Assembly: GCA_035041965.1 (NCBI GenBank)
Contig: JAPYMA010003056.1
Span: 1 to 64,000, forward strand
Source of the DNA: Anisakis pegreffii
Taxonomy: Eukaryota > Nematoda > Chromadorea > Rhabditida > Anisakidae
DNA: 64,000 bases
Direction: 5' to 3'
The first letter of the stretch is position 1, and every line of letters starts with the position of its first letter. Of the stretch, positions 52,244 through 64,000 are shown piece by piece. The notes beneath the pieces are model-generated. The model was not told where the DNA came from and did no database searches. It saw only the letters and a program-made list of their open reading frames with translations. A program made the position numbers and the translations under genes.

Positions 52244-53741
52244 TATATTGAATAATAGAATTTTCATTTACTTCTCAGTGCCATTTCAGTTCTTGATGTA
52301 TATCGACTAAGAAACTGCCTTATCTGAGTAGCTACCACAATGAATTCGAATATATTTTCGTCATCGTGTTGTATGCTCAACAGAAGTTGTTCCCTACCAA
52401 TTAATCAGTCTTCGTTGTCTCGATCCGATTGTCGTCAAACACGGACAGTTATAATACCCGCAATATTCGTTACATTCCCAGAAATTTTGCCATTTTACCT
52501 TTGACTTTGCTGTTGTTTTTTTTTTGAAGTTGTCAAGTCGTTTTTGTTGTGTATCGTTGGTCTATTTGTTTCTCTGTTCCAGTTACAGAACAAATTTTTT
52601 GAATTTTTTCGTTTTGGATTGCTTTTTCATCATAATCGTTTCCATTGAATGTATCACGCATCATCGTAATCTGACTTTTACCTGACTTCTACAGTTGTTG
52701 CGTTTGATGGATTAAATCGAACAGAAGTGATGTTGCAGTCATTTATTAATTACAATAATTGTTTGACATTTGTTTTTTATCGCTGTTATAATGTTGTGAT
52801 ATTTTGGGGCTTCATTTAAATTATATTCTTCAATGCTTACTTACTGTTTACTTTTTCATAATCAGGACATGATTTAAGGGAATTTCATTGTTTTACTTGG
52901 AATATGAGGTCGTTCTCTGCTAGTCAATTCTCTGTAACCTTCTAACACCACTCATCGCATTATTCATCACGTTTCCAGCCTGAAAATGGATAGGAAGTGT
53001 TCTCTATTCAATGAATAGCAAAGCATTCGAAGAAATGAAATGAAATTCAGTGTAAGAGGAGACTCTATTTCAGTTGGAAGAATGCTTTGTGGTTGATTTA
53101 TTCGATGTTTTGTGTCTGTGAATAAATAATTTTTTAAAAACATTATTCTCAGTTTAACGGTGCTAAAACTACTGTGAAACTAATTGATCGTAGAAATTTG
53201 TTTCGATTCTCTTTCAACGCGTCTCAAGAAATAATCACCTGATAATATGCATTCAAACGTGGCAAGACAGAGAACTTCAGTAAAATCCCAAGTTTTTTTA
53301 TTTAAATTCAAAACGAACTCAGTGAATCAGAAACCGAGCAGAACAAAGAAAATATATGAAGTGACCAATGAATGAGTATAGCACATACATCATTTAAGAG
53401 CAACCGATATTGTGAAAATCGAATCATGCCAACTTGAAGAGAAACTGTGAAGAAAATATAGCAATTGCACAACGCACGTATGCGGCTAAGTTACTGAACG
53501 TGTTTGATGGCGATTATAATTTTCAAAATTCCAACAAATTTAATTGGAAACAATAAAAATTTCACACAAGAGCACACAGCAGAAACCAGATTGCTGAATC
53601 AAACAGTAGAATAGCGACAAATAGATGGATGGAAAAAACGATCAACAGAAACAGATATTCACATAAATAAATCGATCGCAAATAACAGGAGAGTACAACA
53701 TCGATCGAGGATCGAAGTTATAGGCCATGCTTCGCATTCAG
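52244..53741. other. gene-free stretch between GMD and TMA7
   Basis: These are the 3' flanks of two convergent genes, AT-rich, without credible exons. Confidence 0.5.
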
Positions 53742-54045
<304 letters not shown>

Positions 54046-54776
54046 GGTTTCCGTTTACGATGTGGTAACAGGACACCGATGAGAGAATTTAGCTTAACAC
54101 TGAAACTGCAAACAACTTATTGAGAATATGACATTCACCTAGAATGAGTTGCAATCTCGAGATGAGATTAACATTTCCCGAACATTTTGAACGAAATTCC
54201 TTACAAAAGAAACTTGAGCGAATCCAATAACATGCAAAAACAAATAATAATTAGGAAGATGTTATGGTTTGTGATCGTTTATTTGCATGTAAAATAACGC
54301 AGCTGCATTAAAAATAACTAACCAAATACGACATCATAATGCAAAAAAATTCAAATAGAAGATGAAGGCAATTGGCTCAAAACGCTTCGAGGAATGATTT
54401 GAAACTGAATGCCGAGCACAGCTGAATAGAAACAAGAAAAAGAATTCAGATGGCTAATCAAACCCGTTGCAACTGCACAAGACTAGAGCCATGCAACAAC
54501 ACATTGATCAAAATGAAAATTTCAACTAATTATCACCAGACTTATTACGTGCATTATCAAGTTTTATTCTACTTGGTGAAGGATTCACTCAGATATTCAT
54601 TGTATACTATATATCGATATAACAAATAAAGCCACTCTTTAAAAGTATATGACTCATTCCTGAGACAATCTTCACAAATCATCATCAATGCTCCATTCAA
54701 ATTCTTTGCTTCCACTCGAATCGGTGAGCATTTCAACCTCCGATTTTCACATATTCACTGTTTCATCGCAATACTT
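54046..54776. other. spacer between divergent TMA7 and methyltransferase genes
   Basis: This is a divergent intergenic region. An ATG near 54690 followed by a GTGAGC donor at 54725 might be a first exon of the methyltransferase, but its phase does not fit the next exon. Confidence 0.35.
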
Positions 54777-54790
54777 TTGTGTATTATCAG

Positions 54791-56626
54791 TAAGCTAATA
54801 GAATTTTTCAACGAATTAGCAATTAAAGTATCAGATGAGTTGAATGCAAAACTACAAATGTTTTGGAAAGTATTTGAGTTGGTCAATCGTTTCTACTATT
54901 ATTTGTTCGACAGATTCATACTCTATCCATTGCTTTATTGGATGCGAGCGAAGTTTCATATTCCCTTCCTAAATCTCGGCTATTGTCCGCTTGACGATGA
55001 GCGCAAACTTTGCGTTATTGACCAACTACTAAATGATACCGAACAAAAAAATGGTGGTGATATCACTGAGGCGGCCAATAATCTTATCGATAAACAAGCA
55101 TATCGGGCTCATATTTATCTATATGAGATAACTTTGAGTGTATGCCCGGATTATGATAAACTGTTTGGTGGTAAATGCTTACTTGAGGTTGGATGTGGTC
55201 ACGGTGGTGGTATTGAATGGATTCTGAGGTGAGTTTGGCTATTGACGAGTAATTCATTCTCATTAGATTTATTTTATGGATCGCTCACAAACTTGTGAGA
55301 TTGACAATTTTTGGAAATTTCTTTCATTCATAAGAGTAACAAGTTATGAGTATACTTCATCAAACATTTCAAAAAAGTCACAAACTTTACAATTGTAGAA
55401 ATAAAAACCGTTTGATTTACAGAGAAGTCAAATCATAGGATTTATCAATAAGTTTACAAAATCATTAAAATGACGGAGTATTTTCCACATAAAGTTTCAG
55501 CTATGAGTGAAAAAATCTCGATCATGCGCTTACACGATAAAACAATTGCGCATCTCCAAATTTAACCTTTTAGTATTCTTCATCACAGATCACAAAAATT
55601 TAATGATAGACAAGAATTACGAGAATGCATTCTCACGGAAGTATCAAATGAAGAGTGCTTCTACCAAAGTATACGATGATATCAATGAGATCATCAGATT
55701 GCTTGGTTTCTCATTTCAGAGAAGTAAGCAATACAATCTTTGCAGGGCACATCCTGAACTGCAGCAAGTTACTGGCCTAGATCAGGTCGTCGTCAACCAC
55801 TTGGATGGCAAAATCTTAGAAGGAAATGCCGAACGACTACCGTTCGAAGATAACAAATTTGATATAATTTTAAATGTTGAAAGCAGTCATCTGTACAAGA
55901 ATGAGAGTGCATTTTATCGTGAGTGCATACGCGTCCTTCGTCCAGGTGGATATCTTTGCTGGAGTGATATTCGTTATCCTCATAAGGTAACAAACCTCAT
56001 CCTATTTAACATCACCGTTAATATTAACCCCATGATCAATTCAACTGAATTGATCATGAGGTTAATTTACACAATAACAAATTTTCTCACAAAATCCTCA
56101 GCTCGTCGTGAAATTTTCAAACAAATAATCACCAATCGACAAGGTTGTTGCCTGTCTGCTGACGCAGATAACCATCCAAAGGCACGAAAACAAGCTACTT
56201 TCCGAATTGGGCAATAGAAACACAAACTCGACTAATCGTAAGTAAAATGACCAAAAAAAACAATTAACTAAAGAATTGATAAACAAACTTCATCCAGCGA
56301 AATCGAAAAAACAAACAGGATTGTATGAAAAATGAATACAAAAATATGAATTTCAGTTAGAGGAAACGTTACGCGAAACGAAACGTGCTGGATTAACGCT
56401 GATAACGATGAACGATATCACTCTACAAGTGATTAACGGTATCCATGCAACAGCTAAACGTTACGATCAAATGATTATGAACCATGCACCACTCATTTTA
56501 CGCTTCCTCTTAAGACGTTCTCTACGTGCCACCTATTGTGCACCACAAACGGAGCCATACGAACGTCTGATTAGACGTCAAAAGGTTTACGTTTGCGCTT
56601 GCTGGCTGAATTCAAAAGACTCTTGA
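54791..56626 (+). CDS. SAM-dependent class I methyltransferase (5' end open)
   Basis: Exons are 54791-55228, 55746-55986 and 56357-56626, in phase. The N-terminal part (NRFYYYLFDRFILYPLLYWM, then FLNLGYCPLDDE) is hydrophobic and typical of a nematode-expanded family. Motif I is LLEVGCGHGGGIEWI, followed by the post-I VTGLDQ. NAERLPFEDNKFDIILNVES is the acidic/motif II region, and RVLRPGGYLCWSDIRY is motif III. The C-terminus holds SLRATYCAPQTEPYERL and VYVCACW. The substrate is unknown; similar bacterial enzymes methylate lipids or polyketides. The first exon is open upstream to 54777 without an ATG, and TTATCAG just before 54791 looks like an acceptor, so the true start must lie in an unseen upstream exon. 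An open frame across 55507-55745 is probably intron. Confidence 0.85.
56024..56065. repeat. 20-bp inverted repeat with 2-base loop
   Basis: The arms 56024-56043 and 56046-56065 (TTAACCCCATGATCAATTCA and its complement with one mismatch) lie in the second intron of the methyltransferase gene. Confidence 0.75.
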
Positions 56627-57989
56627 TTTGGCTAACAAAAATATCTGAAGATTATTCTGAGATATTTGATGTGTTCGAAGTACTGCTACTGCCATTTCGG
56701 CTGAAGGTTTCTGGAAGAAAAGCGGAAATTTCTTGAGCAAACTGCATTCTCGATTTTGATACTGACAAAGAAGATTCGGTAAAAAGAAAGCGATAAAAGA
56801 ATTATGCACTAACAAGCGAACTGCATGCTTACTTGCAATAATTACATTACTAATAAAATGACTGAAAACATTAAGAAAACAACGACGAATGAATTCTGTC
56901 CGCTAAATGAATAAATTTTCCTTCGAATCAACGATTACTTGAATAAAATCGATTGATCGAGATGAGAAAACCAAATTTCACACAGTCAGACTGCACAAAA
57001 ACAAGACTGAACAGCGAAAATGTGATGTAGGTAACACAGCAATCGAAATTGTCAACGTATCATAAATCGTGACTGAAACTCTACTAACAACCTTGCGCTG
57101 AGCTCACTCAACGTCTCCGCTGAGGCCTCCTATAGGGCGTAGGCTCACCCACGTTCCACCTACTGTTTACCTGTACGATTACGACTTCTTGTAAGATCGG
57201 TTTCGAAACTATGAGCATTGGTTCACAGTCATAAAGCAGTTTGACTAATCCTTGGAATATTGAAAGGAACGAATAGCGCACAGACACTATGCCAATTCTT
57301 CTAGCACACTGGCACTTACCTAGCGAATTTAAACTATTTAGCACTTGCGATTTACAACTATTTATCGTTATCTAAAACTTTGCAGTTCCTTCGTTTCCCT
57401 TCTAAACGTCTCATAGACAATTCACACACAATTTTATAGCCCTGACTCCATGTAGATACATACATACTCAGTCATCATCAGTGAATTTATCCATTGCACG
57501 TAAAAATTTCCACAAAATGAAAGTCACTCTTTCAATTCATGATGATATAACAACAATTTGATATACCACGATGGTAAATACCCTTAATATTACATGGTCA
57601 GATATGCATCGTTGTCAGATATCGTCAGATATCCTCATCAACAAATTGTTCTTAATCAAGTTAACGATGAAATCTCTTCATTTGTAAATGTTTATTTGAT
57701 CGATTCAAATTAAATTCCAGTTCAGATCAGTATTATCAACAAACAATCAGTACATAACAAAGTAATAAAATCTTTCTTTTCCTTTGTGCAATCTCCTAAG
57801 AATGGTTTCTATAATACCAGATAAGTCAGACATTTGTGGTCAAAAACGAAGTGAATTTCAGTTACAGAATGAAATCCAACTCAAAAGATTTGAAAATGGC
57901 AAAGTCGTAACGAGTAAAACATTCCAAAAATAACAACAATAACAATAACAATACAACAAAACAACATCACAAGAAAATGAACAAGACTA
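56627..57989. other. convergent intergenic region
   Basis: No supported gene is seen. A short stretch at about 57095-57180 is distinctly more GC-rich than its surroundings and holds a minus-strand frame ending VGEPTPYRRPQRRR. I could not assign it. Confidence 0.4.
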
Positions 57990-60900
57990 TCACTGCTCAA
58001 CCAATCTCCTATCAACAATATCTCCGATACTTCCATTCGTTGCTCCAGCTGTCGCTGATGGATAAGGTGGTGGAACACTTGGGGACAATGCGCCTGCTAC
58101 TGAATACGGTTGAATATTTGATGGCATTCTGACACCTTCGCCCCGTCGACCCCTTAAAGTGAACAAAATAACGGCGTGTAGACATGAATGAATCTCTTTT
58201 AAACCGCACGCAGTGCCATATTTTTGAAATTTAGCGGATGATGTTCAAAACCAAATTCCTCCTCCAATAACATCACCCAAGTTTAACAGAAAATATTGTA
58301 TGCCAACAGCTGCAAAATAAAAAACCTCGAGCGAAACAGCTGCAAAGCAGCATATTTTGAAAAATGTGCAAAAAAGCGAGAAAATCATATCGAATTCACT
58401 GTCATATGTCGAACAAAGAATCTTTAATCAAGAATTAAAAATCTTCGTAAACAATGTCAAATATGATCCGAAATAATTTCATCTAACTCGTTCTATGAAG
58501 AGGAAGAAAAATTGAAACATACCGAGAATGAGGGAAACGAGGTGGACCTCCGAAGAAGGGTTGATTTTGCGCCATATAAGGGTTCGGTGGACGCATCACT
58601 GGATTTGGCATACGCATATTACCATTTGTGGAAGGAGCATTCATCGCGTTCCAAAACATTTGTGGAGTTGATGTCGACGGTTGATTCATCAATGACCTGA
58701 AAGATTCAATTTTAGAAACAGAGAGTTTAACGAAGAAAAAACGATCCATAACCTAAAAATTTTTTCGGTTGGGTACAACAGATATCGCCAAAAAAAAATT
58801 AAGTTTAATAAATCGATTCGCATTGCATCACACTAAATTTATATTCACGGCTAGAAGAGAGTCGTCGAAGTGAAACAAACCCTCTCATCATGCCTCGTCC
58901 CCTTCCTGATGGTGCGCCAGCATTATTCGATGCAAAATTGCCTCTGTTGAAACGTCCTCTCCCGCGATTCGAGTTCTGATTCATCGGGCCTTGCTGACCA
59001 TCACCTTTTCGCCATTTACCACGACGTTCACCTCGCAAACGTTTCTCACCAGAACACTGCGACTGCTCTTTTGCACTATCATCTAAACATAAGATGCAAT
59101 ATCAATCAACATAATTTATCAAAAAATATATGGGAAGGCTTAGAAATAAACGAGAGAATAAATCATTAATCGAAAATTTCAGTTCTTTTACATCAGAAGG
59201 ATATCTAGTTCGATCAATTGGATTTTCATCACTTTCACAACCGAAAACTAAAAGGCGAACCAGCATTCGACGATAAAGATGTTCCTTTTTGCCGTCGACG
59301 TTTCGCCATAAAACGTTTTTCGGACTCATCGTCACTGAACACCATGGCTTCCGGTGGACATTCTCCTTCGCCATCCCAACACGGATCCGCTATCTTTTGT
59401 CTTTAAAATAGTACAATGAATGAACTCTCAAAGATAAACGGTTTGCGATTAATAGAAATTTATGACATGTGAGACATCACCATCATCCTAGCAGTTCATG
59501 AAATGAAAAATGAAATTTCTTTCGACATACCAACATTTACAATATTATACTGGAATGCTGTCTTTCGAGAAAAGCCGCGAAATAGCTCATGACCTTTCAG
59601 ATACTCTAACATTACAGATGATCTAACAGTAGATAAACGATATAGTCAGAAGTGATCACACAAAATGATGACAAAGACTGCTACACAATTTGCATTCCTG
59701 ATTCCTTTCAGACTGCTCACGTTTTGAAACTGAAAATGAATTTACTCAACATACTTTATCAGCTGATCAGTGAAAACGTTTCGTGTGTACTGTTCACTAG
59801 TTGGTGCATAGTAGACATCCGTTCCAATCTTGTGACTGTTCGCTTCTTCGGGTGAATTGAAACGCATCGCGTAGACCGGCGATGTCACCTGACCCATTAT
59901 GTCATAAACCTAAATGAAATGTAAACATTTCAAACCTGGTAATTATAAAACAATCAGTTGCTCAGCTCACATCACATAACCTCCATGAAATTTACTTCAC
60001 TAAAACACCACGTGGGAAATGAATTATTAATCTGAATAAAATATGAAGAAACTGGGATGCCGATTCGATCAATGATCGATGTTTACAAATCAATATTGAG
60101 AAAACAAAATATTCTGGCAGAAACACTCCACTTGATCCAATAAATATGATCTCAAGAAGTCAAGAAATATCTACTTGAAACAAGAGCAAAGCACTGGAAC
60201 TATAGTCGCACACTAACCTTTCCAACTGCATTCCGCTCTTGATCGAAAACGACCGTGTCGAAATCAAGGGCAACATTCGAAATTGATTCTATTATTACTG
60301 AAAATTTCTTCGCGTCAAAGAATCCACAAACAAAAAACATGAAAAATATTGAAACTCAAACAACGAATGCTTCAAATCCTGACAGAAAAGTGCAAACTAG
60401 TCAGACTAATGGGAAGAAGAAAACACAGTCAACAGCTCAGTCGGTGACCGAAATTACTGCAAACACAAAGAATGAATTACAATAACACAGGTGAGCAATA
60501 CATACCTAAGCAATCCAGCACATTAGTGACTCTGCCAAATTTTTTCAAAGGAATATTCTCATCAGCGTGAATAGTCAGTTTATCGATGGGCGGCAAATGA
60601 TCGTATTCACGTTCGATACGTCCGCCACCCCCTCCTTTGCGTTTACTCTCCAAACACTCCACTTCGTTAGAGTCTGAATCAGATTCGAACTCATCCTGGT
60701 CACGTTTCACACTTGGGCGTCGCGCCGCTATCCTGAACAATTTCGTAGACTTGATAACAGAACCAGAACAAACTATTATACTAGCGCGATTAATGAGACT
60801 GTATCTCGCAAAAAGAGATCCAGCCTAGCATATAAGAGGAACGGAAACGGAGTAAAGACCGAATCAGATGCAATCCCCATTTTATATTGGCCAAGGATGA

Positions 60901-61850
60901 TGCATCTCATTTGCTGCAATCTTCTGATATCATTCTGAAGATTACAAAGCGGATAAGTGAACTAATCAGTTGACATTCGTTTAAGGTAGGCTTTAAGAAT
61001 TAGTCAATTGGTTACTATTAGCACCGAGACGTGCTTAATGCTTAGTTCTTAAGAATAAAATGTGGAGTGCTTTTTGAAATTCATCGAAACAAAAAAATCA
61101 GACTGAATGAAAATACGCACAATACGCATAATAAGGCACACAAATCAACCACCTTTTCATGAACATTATCGGATCTTCATCGCTGTCCGATTCAGAATCG
61201 TCCGAGTTTATTGTTGTACCCCTACGGTCAATAATCATTGATACGTCATCTTCGTCACATTTCTTGCGTATATTCCTTCAACAATACATTGACTCATGTG
61301 AAATACATACACTCAAGAAAAATAATTCCTTACATCTGCTTGATTCTGATATCATCAACAATTCCGAATGTAGTCACGAAAGAAACCACCGATATATTCC
61401 CTTTTAGTATTATTGATAATGGGAAATGGAAAGAACAATATGGAGTAAAAACAATCGTTTGTTTCATTCCATTATAATTATTAGCGGAAACCTCTTCGCT
61501 TAGCCACATTCCTCATAGATTAAGGGAAAGAAATAGCGTTTCATGCTAATGGATTTCTGAAGATATTTTTCCACCACTCAAACTATGAAGATGACAACAG
61601 AAAACATTCGAACGACTAAAATAAACAATCGGAGAAGTTCCGATGAGTGATATAAGTCAAATTGACTGCACTGTCAGAGAGAATTTCAGCGAGAAATTCA
61701 GGTTGGGAGTAATGTTATTTTAGTATACCTGAATGAAAGGTCCGAAAAGATATTCTTTCGTTGAATGGAAGCGGATGATGAATGTTGTTCGCATAAGTTA
61801 TCCAGTACACCATTCAAAACATCCGACACTGCTTGCTCGATTAAACTCAT
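57990..61850 (-). CDS. naf1: H/ACA ribonucleoprotein assembly factor NAF1
   Basis: Nine minus-strand exons, 61850-61729, 61275-61153, 60732-60506, 60288-60218, 59909-59755, 59400-59249, 59082-58881, 58696-58523 and 58152-57990, give 462 aa with all phases consistent. NAF1 is a nuclear protein that binds dyskerin/Cbf5 early in H/ACA snoRNP and telomerase RNP assembly and is later replaced by Gar1. The N-terminus is acidic (SDDSESDSDEDP; FESDSDSNEVE). The Gar1-like core runs LPPIDKLTIHADENIPLKKF, then TVVFDQERNAVGKVYDIMG, then PVYAMRF and PTSEQYTRNVFTDQL. The PPEAMVFSDDE motif follows. The tail is RGG-like (RGRGRFNRG, SGRGRGMMRG), then Pro/Met/Asn-rich, typical of the family. The exon 6 donor (phase 1, 59248) is the least certain junction. 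CCAG five bases before the ATG could be a trans-splice or intron acceptor. Confidence 0.9.
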
Positions 61851-62397
61851 AGCTCCTGGAATGTTCAAAAATTTTACAAATCAGTTGAATTAAAAACAAG
61901 TATGATTTTGATATACGAGCGATCAATAGTTACGAACGATTCTCAATCTAAGTCGTTTTTTCTGGTGGTTACGTGAGAAGAGATTTGTGCCGGAGGATCT
62001 CATATCACTCCGAAGCTCCAGCCCAAATCCGAGATAAATTCGGCCCCACCTTGGCTATCTATCTTCAAGCCATGAGGATTCATTTTATCCAATCGTATTC
62101 CCAGCTTGATAATGTTGTATTACATTGCCACAAAACTATTGGCTCTAGTGTCCTTCGCCATAACGTTAAGTGTGAAATGCAATGTTTTAAGAATTGAATT
62201 TCACGTTTTCGCTTAACTTTCGCTTATTTTCGCTTTCTGGTTGTGAGAGAGAATGTATTTTGAAGTCAGGTGATCGTATGAGTCAATATCTTACGAAATG
62301 CTTATGATTCAAGTATCATAAAACATCTATCACCTAGTTTTACATGATTCATTTTCAAGCGATTCGCTGTTATTCATATGCCCTGCCATATTGGACA
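61851..62397. other. divergent spacer between NAF1 and MVD
   Basis: This is the promoter region for two divergent genes. A plus-strand open frame (61973-62197) has no recognisable motif or splice context. Confidence 0.4.
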
Positions 62398-63663
62398 ATG
62401 CAGAATTCGTCGTGTGCAGAATCAACTGAAACGATGGAAGTGACCGTGACAGTGCCAATAAATATTGCTCTAATCAAATATTGGGGTAAACGAGATCAGG
62501 TATATTTCCACGTAAATTTCAATTAAATTTCAATCGGATCTTGTTGATATGAATAACAAGTCTCTTCATTAAGGAGTTCCATAGCTAAAAAATCGAGTTG
62601 CAATTCACTGACCGTTATGTATGAGAATTAGACGAATTCAAAAAGTTTATTTGAATATATTAAAGGAATTGAAATTGCCATTGAACGATTCAATATCGGT
62701 GAATATAAATGATTTATGCGCAAAAACAACCGTTCGAATCGCTTCATCAATTGATCAGGACAGCATCACTATTAATGGCCAAAGGGTTGATCTCAGCAAA
62801 GACGAACGATTCTTGAAATGTTTCGCCGTTCGTTTCATTTATTATCTTCTATTGGCTCCCTTTATCTGCCTTATTTACGCCTGAATTTGGTGCTTTGCAA
62901 GCATGAAACACCAAATTTTTATTGCTATCATATTAAATGGATTGCTCAAATGTTCAGTTCTTACTTACATTAGGAAAAGTTTTCGATGCTGTTGTATTTG
63001 AAAATGATGATAGTAGAGTTCTTCGAGTCGGGTAGTTTCCAATATATTGAAATATTGATTTAGGAAATTTCAGGAAGTGAGACGGATCATTCGTAAACGA
63101 TCGATAAAAGGTGATGGCGATACGCAGTCTGATAAACAATGTTTTCACAAGTTTGAAGTTTGTTCAGCTTTTTTTCATTCATTCGTTTGCTTTATTCCGA
63201 AGTAAAACTGGTTGCGATAACAATAACAAATGTCATATATCTGAGAAAAAACAATTGCAATAGTGTTATTGATCGTTAGCTTACTGAATGGTTTGAATCA
63301 TAAAGCAAATGGAAAAGCTCACTTGGTGAAAATTATTTATATATTAATGTTTTCATTCGAAAACGTCCGTTTTGGAAATTATTATTTGACGTTCAGATTT
63401 TTGCACATATCAAATCCGGTCGATCATTCAGTATCAGAGGAATCCAAAAGTGTCACATTTTTATTACCATTGATTCGCAGTGTTTATTATGGATTAATTG
63501 GATTCATTCGCTTTATTTCAATTGTTTCAGATTTCGTCCGAAACAAATTTCCCGATAGAGGCTGGTTTGGCATCATCGGCGGCTGGTTTTGCAGCGATTG
63601 CATTCGCTTTTGGTCATCTCTACAAACTTAGCAACGATTTGGTATTACAAATCGCCAGATTAG
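62398..63663 (+). CDS. mvd: mevalonate diphosphate decarboxylase, 5' part
   Basis: The first four exons are visible: 62398-62499, 62666-62827, 63074-63157 and 63531-63663 (ending in phase 1). The rest lies beyond the window. The enzyme converts mevalonate diphosphate to isopentenyl diphosphate with ATP and release of CO2, the last step of the mevalonate pathway. Landmarks are [48 protein letters not shown] and the GHMP nucleotide-binding region [20 protein letters not shown]. Starts at 62344 or 62434 are also in frame. The one at 62398 gives an N-terminus of about a dozen residues before the conserved core. Introns agree in phase throughout. Confidence 0.92.
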
Positions 63664-64000
63664 GTTCATCTTTCGATAAGATTTCGTTTTAGAAAGTGCA
63701 TAAGATTTTGAAATTAGTTGATTCTGCAAGATTCCTCTTTAATAATCATATGGAAATCATCGTTATGTGTGTTGACAACCGCAAAAAAAATCTGCTTAAT
63801 CATAGAGCATGCTCAAGAGAGTATTGGTGTTATGATTTATCACACTTCGGTCCAGTTATACGTATCTAACAGAGGTCATCTTGTAATCAGTTTGTTGTAT
63901 CGAACAAATGAATATATTGTACTTGAGAATTCCAAAGAGCGTTTGAAATATTTCACAGTTTTAATGCAAAAAAAATTGGTAGTAGTTTTGCAATGGAAGC
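63664..64000. other. MVD intron running out of the window
   Basis: After the donor at 63664 no further exon encoding the expected SGSA(C)RS segment is seen. The intron appears to exceed the remaining 337 bp. Confidence 0.5.

Noticed and set aside
55507..55745. 5' extension of the methyltransferase second exon
   Set aside because: Joining 55228 directly to 55746 restores a contiguous class I fold (WILRAHPEL). The extension would interrupt motif I/post-I and has no acceptor in phase.
57095..57180. Vector or rRNA fragment suggested by CTATAGGGCG and GAAGTCGTAA
   Set aside because: Matches are ten bases long only. Surrounding sequence resembles neither a polylinker nor a small-subunit rRNA end.

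Overview
The window is nuclear DNA of a nematode. Genes are split into short exons. Acceptors are mostly a short TTTCAG or TTACAG without a long pyrimidine tract, the base composition is AT-rich, and the conserved proteins are animal orthologues. I cannot name the species. Exon models were assembled by hand from splice signals, reading phase and remembered family motifs. No alignment or transcript data were available.

Bases 1-32,000 hold a tandemly duplicated head-to-head pair of fast-evolving secreted coiled-coil genes. Copy 1 is A1 (minus, 1817-5189) with B1 (plus, 6429-11830). Copy 2 is A2 (minus, 13277-16336) with B2 (plus, 17967-31769). In each copy TATA-like boxes sit between the divergent genes. 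A2 and B1 look intact. A1 has two lesions that could be bypassed in frame. B2 is a pseudogene: an 11 kb satellite array (19232-30180, about 27 units of 403 bp) occupies the place of five internal exons and most of a sixth, and further stops follow. Diverged relatives of the satellite lie at 590-1260 and, inverted, in a B1 intron.

Bases 33,000-64,000 hold ordinary single-copy genes. They are a TspanC8-like tetraspanin (33321-34995, minus), an unrecognised type I membrane protein (37235-38934, minus), an SLC35B4-type nucleotide-sugar transporter (41074-43750, plus), a possible small basic protein (47093-47649, plus) and GDP-mannose 4,6-dehydratase (49153-52243, plus). They continue with TMA7 (53742-54045, minus), a SAM-dependent methyltransferase (54791-56626, plus), the H/ACA snoRNP assembly factor NAF1 (57990-61850, minus) and the 5' part of mevalonate diphosphate decarboxylase (62398-63663, plus, cut by the window end). 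GMD and the transporter both serve glycan synthesis (GDP-fucose supply; import of nucleotide sugar into ER/Golgi), but nothing indicates that they are co-regulated. The strongest unusual signal is the satellite array that has replaced coding exons of a duplicated secreted-protein gene.
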